Of a DNA stretch of 22,617 bases, positions 8,584 to 16,272 are shown piece after piece (within the stretch, counting starts at the first letter, position 1; each line of letters starts with the position of its first letter). The notes beneath the pieces were generated by a model, which ran no database searches, was not told the origin of the DNA, and was given only the letters and a program-made list of their open reading frames with translations. The stretch is from an uncultured Desulfobacterium sp. (GTDB taxonomy: Bacteria > Desulfobacterota > Desulfobacteria > Desulfobacterales > Desulfobacteraceae), in assembly GCA_937124525.1 (NCBI GenBank), contig CAKZLA010000440.1:1-22617 (forward strand), in the 5' to 3' direction. A program made the translations under genes and the position numbers.

Positions 8584-8615
8584 AATCCCCCGGCAGAAAA
8601 CCGGGGGATTTTTTT
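8584..8615 (+). terminator. Strong intrinsic terminator of the glutamate dehydrogenase gene
   Basis: AATCCCCCGG (8584-8593) pairs perfectly with CCGGGGGATT (8601-8610) around a 7-nt loop CAGAAAA, followed by a run of seven T. It lies 65 bp past the stop. Confidence 0.93.
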
Positions 8616-8720
8616 GTTTTGTTGTGAGAGGACCCAGGTCAGAATATCGCTCCGACCATGGAGTTTTACAATAGACTCCGTCCAATGATCTGTAATAACT
8701 GGAGTTTCAATATTTGTTGT

Positions 8721-8748
8721 GGCAGGCCAGATCCCAATACGGCCTGCC
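8721..8748. repeat. GC-rich inverted repeat at the end of the secretion operon
   Basis: GGCAGGCC (8721-8728) is the exact complement of GGCCTGCC (8741-8748), with a 12-nt loop. It lies 40 bp beyond the stop of the last minus-strand gene. No T-run follows on the minus strand, so it may be a 3' stabilising hairpin or factor-dependent stop. Confidence 0.45.
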
Positions 8749-8786
8749 CGTGGCAGTTATAAAAAAATTGCCCCATCAAATCGAAG

Positions 8787-9761
8787 TTAAAATGGAATTT
8801 GAACGGAAAAAAGCATTCCAGAATTCGGATATGCTTGTGAAGGCTCTTCCAGGAAAGCATAAGGCCGATCTCGGACCTCCAGATGGCGGATATGGTCTAA
8901 CTTCTGCCGGGTTTTAAACCGATTATATTTATGGGCACTGGATATTGAGCCATAGATACTGCCCCCATAGAATCCTGATTCCACCACACAGATAAGCCCC
9001 CCAAGCACATTGTTTCCCCCTTCAAAGGATTCATGGGCGGCAAAGATAAGCCCCGCATTAATAACAAAAGCCGCAAGGGCATCCCGATATCTTTCGCAAT
9101 AGGCAAAGCCTCCTCCGGGAACAAGGGCTGTCACCCCTGCCACAAAGGGGGACTTCTGATCCTGGTTCAGGATGGTTTCAACGGCCTGTCTCACTTCCCT
9201 GGTATGGAAGACCATTTCCCCGGCCATGGAAATTTTTGATAGGAAAGCATCTGCCCGTTCCAGGGAACCGGGTTCCATATTTTTGGCCCTATCAAGATGC
9301 ATCCAGGCCAGGGTCCACAGGGCACGATCTTTTACTTCGGGTGAATCACTCACGGAAAAAAGATCCTGCAACACCTGCTGGGCACCACCGGGCCGTCCCT
9401 GGGCCAGCAGCGTCTTACTGAGCATGAAAAAAGATTCAATGTTCCGGGAAGAGCCCACATAGGGAAACTGCTGGGATTGAAATATGGTCCGGGCCTGATC
9501 CCATTTTTTAAGATGAAACAGTGACATGGCAAGATTAAATTGGGCTGTGGGAATCCGCGGGTCCAAAGGGAAAAAGTGAATAAACCGCTTCCATTCCACC
9601 ATGGCAGTTTCATGGGAGGCCTCTTTCTGACTGGCAAGGGCATACGCATATTGCATGTCTGCGGTGATGGTCAGGCCATGGGCAAAGCAGGGGAAAATGA
9701 TCATCATACCGGCAATGACCCCCCAGGTAACAATCAACAATCTCAAGTTATTGAATCCCAT
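8787..9761 (-). CDS. Exported TPR protein with C-terminal glycine-rich membrane domain (YidD partner)
   Basis: A 324-residue protein I cannot name. A signal-peptide-like segment covers residues 1-28 (LLIVTWGVIAGMMIIFPCFAHG). Tetratricopeptide-like helices follow from ~35 to ~190, including AQFNLAMSLFHLKKWDQART and the ALWTLAWMHLDRAK segment. The C-terminal ~90 residues (about 204-290) are hydrophobic and glycine-rich: SPFVAGVTALVPGGGFAY, then ERYRDALAAFVINAG, then FYGGSIYGSISSAHKYNR. This suggests a membrane-embedded hairpin domain. ATG 9761 is chosen for AGGA 8 nt upstream; it starts 14 nt after the yidD-like stop. It is the last gene of the secretion operon, and its tight pairing with the YidD-family gene suggests a joint role in envelope protein assembly, which is inference. 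Confidence 0.7.
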   Translation of the reverse strand: MGFNNLRLLIVTWGVIAGMMIIFPCFAHGLTITADMQYAYALASQKEASHETAMVEWKRFIHFFPLDPRIPTAQFNLAMSLFHLKKWDQARTIFQSQQFPYVGSSRNIESFFMLSKTLLAQGRPGGAQQVLQDLFSVSDSPEVKDRALWTLAWMHLDRAKNMEPGSLERADAFLSKISMAGEMVFHTREVRQAVETILNQDQKSPFVAGVTALVPGGGFAYCERYRDALAAFVINAGLIFAAHESFEGGNNVLGGLICVVESGFYGGSIYGSISSAHKYNRFKTRQKLDHIRHLEVRDRPYAFLEEPSQAYPNSGMLFSVQIPF

Positions 9762-9775
9762 ACAAAATTTCCTGT

Positions 9776-10210
9776 TCACGGCTTGGCATACCACCAGAAA
9801 TCATTGTCTTCCAGGGTATCTCTGGTCAATATCCTGTTACCGGATCGAATGGAGGGCGAAAGACGCTTTTCATCCCTTCCACACCGAATTAAACGGTCAC
9901 AGGAGATGATCCAGCCCATATAAAAGCCATGTTTTTTAAAAGCCTGGGCCGCATAGGAAGAACAGGATGGGGACATACCGCATCTATCGCCATCTATTGC
10001 GGAAACAACGGTTTTATAAAAATGAAACCACTGTCCCCCAGCTGCGGCTTCCTTGAATTTCGGTGTATCAGATGATGCCCATGCGCCCCCTGAACCGGCA
10101 AGGAACAAAAACAAAAACAAAAATCGTTTAACTTTCCCGCAGAAAAATCTCTTTTTGAATTTTTGATTCTGTGGGCAATGAATCTGGGTATTTTTAATCC
10201 TGGGTGACAC
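9776..10210 (-). CDS. yidD: YidD-family protein with N-terminal signal-like segment
   Basis: Contains the DUF37/YidD core (PF01809), a family linked to membrane protein insertion with YidC. WFHFYKTVVSAIDGDRCGMSPSCSSYAAQAFKKHG is the core pattern, with C77, C83 and C110 (RLIRC) at the family's Cys sites. It differs from normal ~85-residue cytoplasmic YidD. The 144 residues include a lysine-rich start and a hydrophobic run FLFLFLFLAG at ~30-39, ending in AWA-SS near residue 46, which resembles a signal peptide. The usual HP-rich tail after RLIRC is absent. The GTG start at 10210 is inside gspE (17-nt overlap) and has GAGG six bases upstream. It may be an exported paralogue; localisation is inferred. 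Confidence 0.75.
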   Translation of the reverse strand: MSPRIKNTQIHCPQNQKFKKRFFCGKVKRFLFLFLFLAGSGGAWASSDTPKFKEAAAGGQWFHFYKTVVSAIDGDRCGMSPSCSSYAAQAFKKHGFYMGWIISCDRLIRCGRDEKRLSPSIRSGNRILTRDTLEDNDFWWYAKP

Positions 10211-11885
10211 GCATCACCTCTTCCACCGTGGTCACGCCCTCAAGGAGTTTTTCTATGCCGCAGTGCCGCAGGGTGGTCATCCCCTGTTCCAAGGCCTCGG
10301 TCTTAATGGCATTGGCATCGGAGGTGGATAAGATCACCAGCTTTAAGGCATCATTTACCTCCATGATTTCAAATATGGCCTGACGTCCGGAATACCCGGT
10401 GTGAAAACAATCCGGGCATCCCACAGCCCGGTAAACCGTTTTACCCACCAGATCTGTCTGGCTGATACGAAACCCCTTGATATCCCCCTCTCCCAGAAAA
10501 TAAGGCTCTCGGCACTTGGGGCACAGGGTCCTCACCAGTCTTTGGGCAATCACCGCCTTCACCGACGAGGTGATGAGATAGGGTTCCACCCCCAGATCCA
10601 CCAGGCGAGTGACGGCACTGGGGGCATCATTGGTGTGCAGGGTGGAAAATACAAGATGACCGGTGAGGGCGGACTGGATGGCCACCTGGGAAGTTTCAAG
10701 GTCCCGGATCTCCCCCACAAGGATAACATCGGGGTCCTGGCGCACAATGGATCTTAACCCCCTGGCAAAGGTCACCCCGATTTTACGGTTCACCTGGATC
10801 TGGCCAATTCCTTTGAGTTTATATTCCACGGGATCTTCAATGGTAATAATATTTTTATCGGGGGAGTTGATAACACTTAAAGCGGCATAAAGGGTGGTGG
10901 TCTTTCCACTGCCCGTGGGACCCGTCACCAATACAATGCCGTTATTTAAACGGATTAATTTATTGAGAAGGGCATAATTTTCAGGAGAAATACCAAACTG
11001 GGATAGTTCCAATAATGCCCGTGATTTGTTTAAAAGCCGCAACACCAAGCGTTCACCAAAGGAAGTGGGCACCGTGGATACCCGGATATCAATTTCCTGA
11101 TCTCCAATGCGGACATCCAGTCGTCCATCCTGGGGAACCCTTTTTTCTGCTATATTCATGTCCGCCATGACCTTAATGCGGGACACAAGGGCAGACTGTA
11201 TCCACCGGGGGGGAGAGATCATGTTATACAATATACCGTCAATGCGGTATCTGACCTTGATGCTGTCCTGGAAGGGTTCAATGTGAATATCACTGGCCCG
11301 GGCCTTCACCGATTGGGAGATCATATGGTTCACAAGCTTGATCACCGGGGCGTCACTGGTATCGTCCAGCAAATCCGTGGTCTCTTCAATCTCCTGGAGA
11401 ATGCTGGAGCCGTTGCTTGTCATGTCTTCCACCAACTGGCTTGCGCTGTCGGTCTCCTGGTCGTACAGGGTATTGATGGCAGACAAGATTTCGTTTCGCA
11501 TGGAAAGCCCTGCCCGGTATGATCCATGCCCCAGAATCCTTGCAATATCATCGGCCACAGGCAGATGAACCGGATCATTCATGATAATCTGTAAGTGATC
11601 CTCTTCTGCCTTGAGGGGCACCATGCAGTGGGCCTTTAAAAACTGTATGGGCACACGGGAAATGAACTCCTGGGGCATCCTTGCAGGCACGAGATTTTTC
11701 ACAAGGGGCATGGCATAAATTTCACCCATGGCCCTTAACACTTCCTGCTCTGACATCAATTTTGACTCCACCAGGGCGTGGGAAAAATCATCTTTATGTT
11801 CCCCATGGATGGCCATGATTTTTTCATGGTCCGTGGTAGAAAGGGATATCTGCCCCGACACCGCCTCAATAAACCGGTTCATCAT
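10194..11885 (-). CDS. gspE: Type II secretion ATPase GspE
   Basis: Cytoplasmic hexameric ATPase that powers pseudopilus assembly. The 563-residue length is typical. The N-terminal N1/MshEN-like domain (residues ~1-150) binds the cytoplasmic part of GspL. After it come the N2 domain (APVIKLVNHMI, SDIHIEP at ~198-204) and the Walker A GPTGSGKT at 322-329. The Asp box is ITIEDPVEY (347-355), the Walker B region DPDVILVGEIRD (384-395) and the His box TGHLVFSTLHTND (408-420). The tetracysteine metal site is complete (CPKC 455-458 and CPDC 490-493), so the enzyme looks intact. ATG 11885 has GGAG six bases upstream and lies 3 nt after gspD. Normally gspF follows gspE; here a YidD-family gene does. 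Confidence 0.97.
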   Translation of the reverse strand: MMNRFIEAVSGQISLSTTDHEKIMAIHGEHKDDFSHALVESKLMSEQEVLRAMGEIYAMPLVKNLVPARMPQEFISRVPIQFLKAHCMVPLKAEEDHLQIIMNDPVHLPVADDIARILGHGSYRAGLSMRNEILSAINTLYDQETDSASQLVEDMTSNGSSILQEIEETTDLLDDTSDAPVIKLVNHMISQSVKARASDIHIEPFQDSIKVRYRIDGILYNMISPPRWIQSALVSRIKVMADMNIAEKRVPQDGRLDVRIGDQEIDIRVSTVPTSFGERLVLRLLNKSRALLELSQFGISPENYALLNKLIRLNNGIVLVTGPTGSGKTTTLYAALSVINSPDKNIITIEDPVEYKLKGIGQIQVNRKIGVTFARGLRSIVRQDPDVILVGEIRDLETSQVAIQSALTGHLVFSTLHTNDAPSAVTRLVDLGVEPYLITSSVKAVIAQRLVRTLCPKCREPYFLGEGDIKGFRISQTDLVGKTVYRAVGCPDCFHTGYSGRQAIFEIMEVNDALKLVILSTSDANAIKTEALEQGMTTLRHCGIEKLLEGVTTVEEVMRVTQD

Positions 11886-11888
11886 AAT

Positions 11889-13838
11889 TTACTCCAACGG
11901 AGAGAGTCTCCCCTCCTTATACAATTTCACATCCCCTTTTTTGATGGTATCAATCTCCTCTTTTTTCTCATCATAAATTTCCTTGGCCTCCAGGGGATTT
12001 TTCACCACCCGGGGGGTGAGAAACACATAGAGATTGGTCCTGTCTGCCCCGCTGGACACCGTTTTAAACAGATACCCCAGCCCGGGAATTCCCCCCAGAC
12101 AGGGAACACTGTACTCCGACCGGGAAAGGGTTTCATCAATGAGGCCGCCAATGACAATGGTGTGACCATCCTCCACAATAAGGGTGGTCTCAATCTGCCG
12201 TTTCAAGGTGGTGGGACGATCATTACTCTCCTCGTTGGCATTGTCAAGTTTGGTCACCTCCTGGTAGACGTCCAGACGTACCAGGCGGTCCTTGCTGATC
12301 TGGGGGGTTATTTTCAAGGTAATTCCCACATCCTTATACTCATAGGAGCTGTAAGTCTCTGAGGCATTGTCCGCCGCCGACCGGGTCTGGTAGGGCACGT
12401 TCTTTCCAATGGTCAACGTGGCCTCTTCATTGTCCGTTGTCAGCACCTGGGGGGTGGAAAGAATGTGCACGTTGGAATCATTCTGGTAAGCCTGGATCAC
12501 CGCCCCCAGCGAGGGAAAGACAACATTGCCAACGGAAATATTCTTTCCCATTACCCCCACGGAAAACCCCGATGGCAGGGTTTGTTTGGATACAATAGTA
12601 CTTAAATTTGAATAACTATTGCCACTGTACCCCCCGAAGGCCACATTGTCATCATTGTCAAATCCCTCACCCACACGCCATTCCGTGCCCAGATTGAGAC
12701 CATGATCAACATTCACCTCCATGATCAGGCACTCAATGAACACCATGGACCGGGGGATATCCAGTTTAGCAATCACCTCCTCCAGCACGGGGTAGTCCTC
12801 TTTTTCCGCCATGATGATCAAACTGTTGGTGGCTGGATCCGCCGTGATTCTGGCGGATTTGGATACAAGGGGAGCCAGCTTTTTGCCTTCGGTCTGTTTG
12901 CTGCTGTCCGAGGGGATCTCCTGGAGCACTTTGGCAAGATCCTCGGCATTGGCGTGCTCCAGGTAATACACCCGGATTTTTTCATCCCCCCGGGGCACCT
13001 TTTTATCCAGAAGTGCCACCAGTTGCTTCACCCGATCTGTTTCCACTTCACTGGCAAGGAGCACAACGGAATTGGTTCTTTCATCGGCCATAAACTTCAC
13101 CACCATGTCTGGATCAGTTTTCCCCTTTTCCCCCCGGCTCCGGGCCGTGAAAATACCGGTAAGATTTTTCACAAGTTTTGATGCATCGGCATGTTCCACC
13201 GGAATCACTGAAATTCGTTTTCCAATGCCCATGACATCCACGGCATAAATAATCTTTAATAACCGCTCTATGTTGGAAAGGGTGTCAGTGATGATCAAGG
13301 TGTTGGTATCATCGTAGGAAAGAATAATACTGCCCTTGGACACCAGGGGGGTCAGCAGGCGTTTTATTTCACTGGCATCGGCAAACTTTAACGGAATAAT
13401 GCGGGTGACCAGCCTGTCCCTGGCAATATCCCCGGATTTACGAACACCGGTATCAATATTTTGGGATTTTGCATCGGGGGAGGGCATGATTTTAATCACA
13501 CGGCCCGCCTGCACCGTTGAAAAGCCATTGATATTCAGGACCGACTCAAATACCATGTATGCTTCCTGTACCGATATTTTTGAGGGAGAGATAATGGTGA
13601 TATTGCCCTTGACCCGCCGATCCACAATGAAATTTTTCCCGGTGAGTTCACTGATAAATTTTATGAACACATTGATATCTACATCGTTAAAATCAATGGA
13701 AACCATTTTAGCCAGTTTCTGCTCCTGTAATGCCTCGGAAGGGGCACAGGAGGCATCCCGAATCTGACAAGTCAGCACTCCCAGACAAATCATCAGCATA
13801 ATCAGCAAACAGGGCAATATTTTTTTTCTACTCCACAT
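11889..13838 (-). CDS. gspD: Type II secretion outer-membrane secretin GspD
   Basis: Forms the multimeric outer-membrane channel. The 649 residues start with a signal peptide (basic WSRKK, then a hydrophobic stretch; cleavage likely near residue 31, ASCA). The N0 domain follows (MVSIDFNDVDINVFIKFISE), then N1-N3 ring domains. The C-terminal secretin core at ~390-600 shows NVHILSTPQVLTTDNEEA, then VPYQTRS. ITLKITPQIS comes next, then the signature block VIGGLIDE to GIPGLGYLF, and LYVFLTPRVV. The short tail after it is charged, and no long pilotin-binding S-domain is evident. ATG 13838 is chosen because GGAG lies about 10 bases upstream and the signal peptide begins there; the frame is open 45 nt further. 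It overlaps gspC by 11 nt. Confidence 0.97.
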   Translation of the reverse strand: MWSRKKILPCLLIMLMICLGVLTCQIRDASCAPSEALQEQKLAKMVSIDFNDVDINVFIKFISELTGKNFIVDRRVKGNITIISPSKISVQEAYMVFESVLNINGFSTVQAGRVIKIMPSPDAKSQNIDTGVRKSGDIARDRLVTRIIPLKFADASEIKRLLTPLVSKGSIILSYDDTNTLIITDTLSNIERLLKIIYAVDVMGIGKRISVIPVEHADASKLVKNLTGIFTARSRGEKGKTDPDMVVKFMADERTNSVVLLASEVETDRVKQLVALLDKKVPRGDEKIRVYYLEHANAEDLAKVLQEIPSDSSKQTEGKKLAPLVSKSARITADPATNSLIIMAEKEDYPVLEEVIAKLDIPRSMVFIECLIMEVNVDHGLNLGTEWRVGEGFDNDDNVAFGGYSGNSYSNLSTIVSKQTLPSGFSVGVMGKNISVGNVVFPSLGAVIQAYQNDSNVHILSTPQVLTTDNEEATLTIGKNVPYQTRSAADNASETYSSYEYKDVGITLKITPQISKDRLVRLDVYQEVTKLDNANEESNDRPTTLKRQIETTLIVEDGHTIVIGGLIDETLSRSEYSVPCLGGIPGLGYLFKTVSSGADRTNLYVFLTPRVVKNPLEAKEIYDEKKEEIDTIKKGDVKLYKEGRLSPLE

Positions 13839-14700
13839 GGTATTGAATCTCCTTTGTCTTTCCCCGTCGTTTGATCTGAACATTCACATCCGATGAATCT
13901 TTTAATTGTTCATAAAAGGTCAAGGCGTCATCCACACTCTCAATTTCTTTGCCATCAACCCCCATGATAATATCTCCGTTTTTCAATCCCATGGTTTGAA
14001 ATAAAGAATCTTTTTTAATGCCATATAACAATAAACCGTCAGGCTTGCCCCGGGAGAAGTGAGGCCTTACCCGGACATCTCCCATGAGCTTATTGATATT
14101 ACCCAATGCCTCGTCCACAAGGGAACGACTCAGGGAGGTTTTTTCACCGGGCTCCACTGTGAGGCTGGCAGAAGGGGGGAAGGGAGCCCTCGGTGCAGCA
14201 GAACCTTTGGCAGGTTCCATTAAAAGCACTTCATCCCGTCCCTTGTAAAAAAGAATCACCTTTTCCCTCAACACCGCCTTGACCAGGGCATTCTGAACCG
14301 TATCTCCCTTCTGATAACGCTTTTGCTCCTTTTTACGGCCCTCCTGGATAATGGCAAAGGCCCCCTGGGGCTCCAGGATAATTGTACCCAGTAATTTTAA
14401 GTCAAGACTGGTTCTTTCAAGTGTTTCCACCAAAGGAATGTCAGACTCCGATGAAGCGCCCTCCTTTTTTTCCTCCAGAGCCGCCTTAAAAAGATTTCGC
14501 TTTTCAATACTGGCATAGTGTTGTCTGGAAAATTTTTTCTCCATTTTCTCTTTTCCGGTATCACGGAGGGGCGCACCAGCATCCTGGGAAACCGTCACAA
14601 CCACTGGCCTGTCATCCAGTTGACCATAAAGCATCCTTACCCCCTGGAACGCCAGCAAGGTCAACAAAATGAGATGGATCAGTACAAAACCTTTTTTCAT
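13828..14700 (-). CDS. gspC: Type II secretion inner-membrane clamp protein GspC
   Basis: Bitopic inner-membrane protein that connects the GspL/M platform to the secretin. The 290-residue length is typical. A short basic N-terminus (MKKG) precedes one transmembrane helix at ~5-24. The HR (homology region) domain lies at ~85-160 (LDLKLLGTIILEPQGAFAIIQ, KRYQKGDTVQNA). A C-terminal PDZ domain lies at ~215-290 (GLKNGDIIMGVDGKEIESVDDAL). The PDZ form is associated with substrate selection in other systems. The start codon overlaps the gspN stop as ATGA, and the stop lies inside the gspD start region, so coupling is likely. In most operons gspC comes first; here it sits after gspN. Confidence 0.93.
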   Translation of the reverse strand: MKKGFVLIHLILLTLLAFQGVRMLYGQLDDRPVVVTVSQDAGAPLRDTGKEKMEKKFSRQHYASIEKRNLFKAALEEKKEGASSESDIPLVETLERTSLDLKLLGTIILEPQGAFAIIQEGRKKEQKRYQKGDTVQNALVKAVLREKVILFYKGRDEVLLMEPAKGSAAPRAPFPPSASLTVEPGEKTSLSRSLVDEALGNINKLMGDVRVRPHFSRGKPDGLLLYGIKKDSLFQTMGLKNGDIIMGVDGKEIESVDDALTFYEQLKDSSDVNVQIKRRGKTKEIQYHVE

Positions 14701-15599
14701 AGTGTCACCACAGGCCTGTCCAAGGTGCCTTTTATCTTAAAAGGGAGGCCCTTGCCCTTGAACCGGCCAAGAAGACCGGATACCATTGGCGGCAGATTTG
14801 ACAATCCTGAAAGATAACCGGCATCGGGTTGCAAGCGCCCTTTTAAGTCAAGGTTACTTGTTGACAATGGAGATTTCAACGCAATTTTTCCCGACACCCC
14901 CAGGGTCATCTCAGGCCCCATGGCCCGGCACCCAAGAATTTCCAGACGATTATCCTCCAGCCGATATGTTATTTTTACAGTTTCAAAATTCACTCCCGGA
15001 ATGCCCATGCTCGACAGAATCCCATGGGCAATATCAATGGCACAGTTTGAAACCATAATTTCTCCTGTGCCCCCTATCCCCCTGTCCTGACTTCTGGAAA
15101 GGGTAAGCCTGCCCCCGGCAAGGCATGACACCGTAATATCGCCCTGGCCGGTTGCATACTGAAAATTCTCAATACGGATATCATCAAACTGAGCATCCAC
15201 AAGATAGGTTGATGGCATGGGGACAGATTTAAAATCTGTCCCCAGCAGCGGGAAAAGAAAAGGAGCTTTGAGCATGCCAGACGCGATTCCTTTGTAGAGC
15301 TGCATATCAAACTTAAGTACCGGAGATTCATTAAAAATAGTGGTCAATACGGGCTTCAACCATAGATGATCCAGAACAACCCGGCTTTTATCTGGAAAGG
15401 AAATAACAATGCCCCCTCCCCCAAGGCCCAGGGGGAGGTGCCATTGTAAATCACCCACTGAGATCTCCACCGATTCCAGGGATTGATTCAAGGCTTGGGA
15501 CAACCGCATGGCCAGTTTTTCACCGGGAAACAGCAGATATAAAAAAACCACAAAGGCCCCAAAGGTATAAACGACATAGGAAAAAACGGATTTACCCAT
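14697..15599 (-). CDS. gspN: Type II secretion protein GspN
   Basis: A 300-residue inner-membrane-anchored periplasmic protein. One transmembrane helix at ~5-24 is followed by a beta-rich domain of the GspN family, with an AsmA-like repeat style (LDLKGRLQPDAGYLSGL, PFKIKGTLDRPVVTL at the end). GspN is found in a subset of systems, often deltaproteobacterial, and its role is poorly defined. Residues 120-127 (GTDFKSVP) are encoded by a near-perfect 27-bp palindrome that appears to be an in-frame repeat insertion. The start shares one base with the gspM stop (TGATG) and the stop overlaps gspC as ATGA. Assignment rests on position between gspM and gspC as well as on sequence. Confidence 0.85.
   Translation of the reverse strand: MGKSVFSYVVYTFGAFVVFLYLLFPGEKLAMRLSQALNQSLESVEISVGDLQWHLPLGLGGGGIVISFPDKSRVVLDHLWLKPVLTTIFNESPVLKFDMQLYKGIASGMLKAPFLFPLLGTDFKSVPMPSTYLVDAQFDDIRIENFQYATGQGDITVSCLAGGRLTLSRSQDRGIGGTGEIMVSNCAIDIAHGILSSMGIPGVNFETVKITYRLEDNRLEILGCRAMGPEMTLGVSGKIALKSPLSTSNLDLKGRLQPDAGYLSGLSNLPPMVSGLLGRFKGKGLPFKIKGTLDRPVVTL
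15218..15244. repeat. 27-bp near-perfect palindrome inside gspN
   Basis: TGGGGACAGATTT (15218-15230) is the exact reverse complement of AAATCTGTCCCCA (15232-15244), with a single central A. On the minus strand it encodes GTDFKSVP in frame in gspN. Its perfection is far beyond coding need and resembles a dispersed palindromic repeat. Confidence 0.85.
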
Positions 15600-16135
15600 C
15601 AGGCCGCGTCCTCCTGAACCAGCATCCAGGCATCCAGCACCGCATCCATCAGCTGGTTCTCTTTTCCGGTCTTTGTCAGGGACACCCCGGAGATATGAAC
15701 GCCCTTGCCTGCGGTCTCAATAAAATAAAGAAAATCCATGAACTCCCTTAGATAAAGGGATTCCAATTTGACCTTTACCATGGAAATGGTGTAGGCACCT
15801 TTGTCATGTTTTCGGGAATCTGGTTTCATGTGCACAATATTTTCTTTGACCCCGCTTTTCAGAGCCAGTCGATCCAGAAAGGAGAACAGTGTAAATCCTT
15901 TTTCACGGATTTTCCGGGTGTTCATCTCCCGGGAAACGTTTAAGCCCATGCGTTGATACTGCTTCTGCATGGACGTCATCTCCTGTAGGATTTTTCCAGC
16001 GGCAACCACTCTTTTTCCCAGCCGTTCTTTTTCCGCCATGGCTGGCAGCAATATGCCCTTAAGGGCAAAGAGTATCACCAAGAAGCATCCGCCCAGGCAG
16101 AGAATTCTTTTTTCCCGTGTGGAAAGTTGTTTCAT
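15599..16135 (-). CDS. gspM: Type II secretion inner-membrane protein GspM
   Basis: A 178-residue bitopic protein that dimerises with GspL in the inner-membrane platform. It has a basic cytoplasmic start (MKQLSTREKR) and one transmembrane helix at ~10-30 (ILCLGGCFLVILFALKGILLP). An alpha-helical coiled-coil stretch lies at ~38-85, and a small ferredoxin-like domain at ~90-175 (YTISMVKVKLESLYLREFMDFLYFIET, GVHISGVSLTKT). Sequence identity in the family is low, so position after gspL and topology carry much of the call. ATG 16135 has AAGGA six bases upstream; that ribosome-binding site lies in one copy of the 9-bp target duplication made by the insertion upstream. Confidence 0.88.
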   Translation of the reverse strand: MKQLSTREKRILCLGGCFLVILFALKGILLPAMAEKERLGKRVVAAGKILQEMTSMQKQYQRMGLNVSREMNTRKIREKGFTLFSFLDRLALKSGVKENIVHMKPDSRKHDKGAYTISMVKVKLESLYLREFMDFLYFIETAGKGVHISGVSLTKTGKENQLMDAVLDAWMLVQEDAA

Positions 16136-16233
16136 GAGTTGTCCTTATATGAGTGTACCCTTTTTGCATTATTCTCTGCATTTGTAATCATGGAAAGGTG
16201 GCTGAGGGATGAGGATTGCCCTATATTTTCCAT
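16132..16233 (-). CDS. Possible 33-codon small ORF coupled to gspM
   Basis: Starts MENIGQSSSL, runs 33 codons and stops as TGA inside ATGA, the gspM start. The ATG at 16233 has an ideal Shine-Dalgarno, GGAGG, 8 nt upstream (part of GGAGGTGATC). The product is polar, with no membrane segment or recognisable motif. The first ~28 codons lie within the 119-bp inserted element and the rest crosses its right-hand boundary into the target duplication. It may serve only to carry ribosomes to gspM. Confidence 0.35.
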   Translation of the reverse strand: MENIGQSSSLSHLSMITNAENNAKRVHSYKDNS

Positions 16234-16269
16234 TCCGATCACCTCCGATCATCTAAAAAAGGTACACTC
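16151..16269. mobile_element. 119-bp MITE-like insertion between gspL and gspM
   Basis: The left end GAGTGTACCCTTTTT (16151-16165) and the inverted right end (GAGTGTACCTTTTTT read on the minus strand, 16269-16255) match at 14 of 15 bases. The element is flanked exactly by the 9-bp direct repeat TCCTTATAT (16142-16150 and 16270-16278), a typical target-site duplication. It encodes no transposase, so it is a non-autonomous element. Removing it and one repeat leaves gspL ending 7 nt before the gspM ATG with a TAAGGA ribosome-binding site, as expected for this tightly packed operon. The parent transposon family is not identified. Confidence 0.8.
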
Positions 16270-16272
16270 TCC

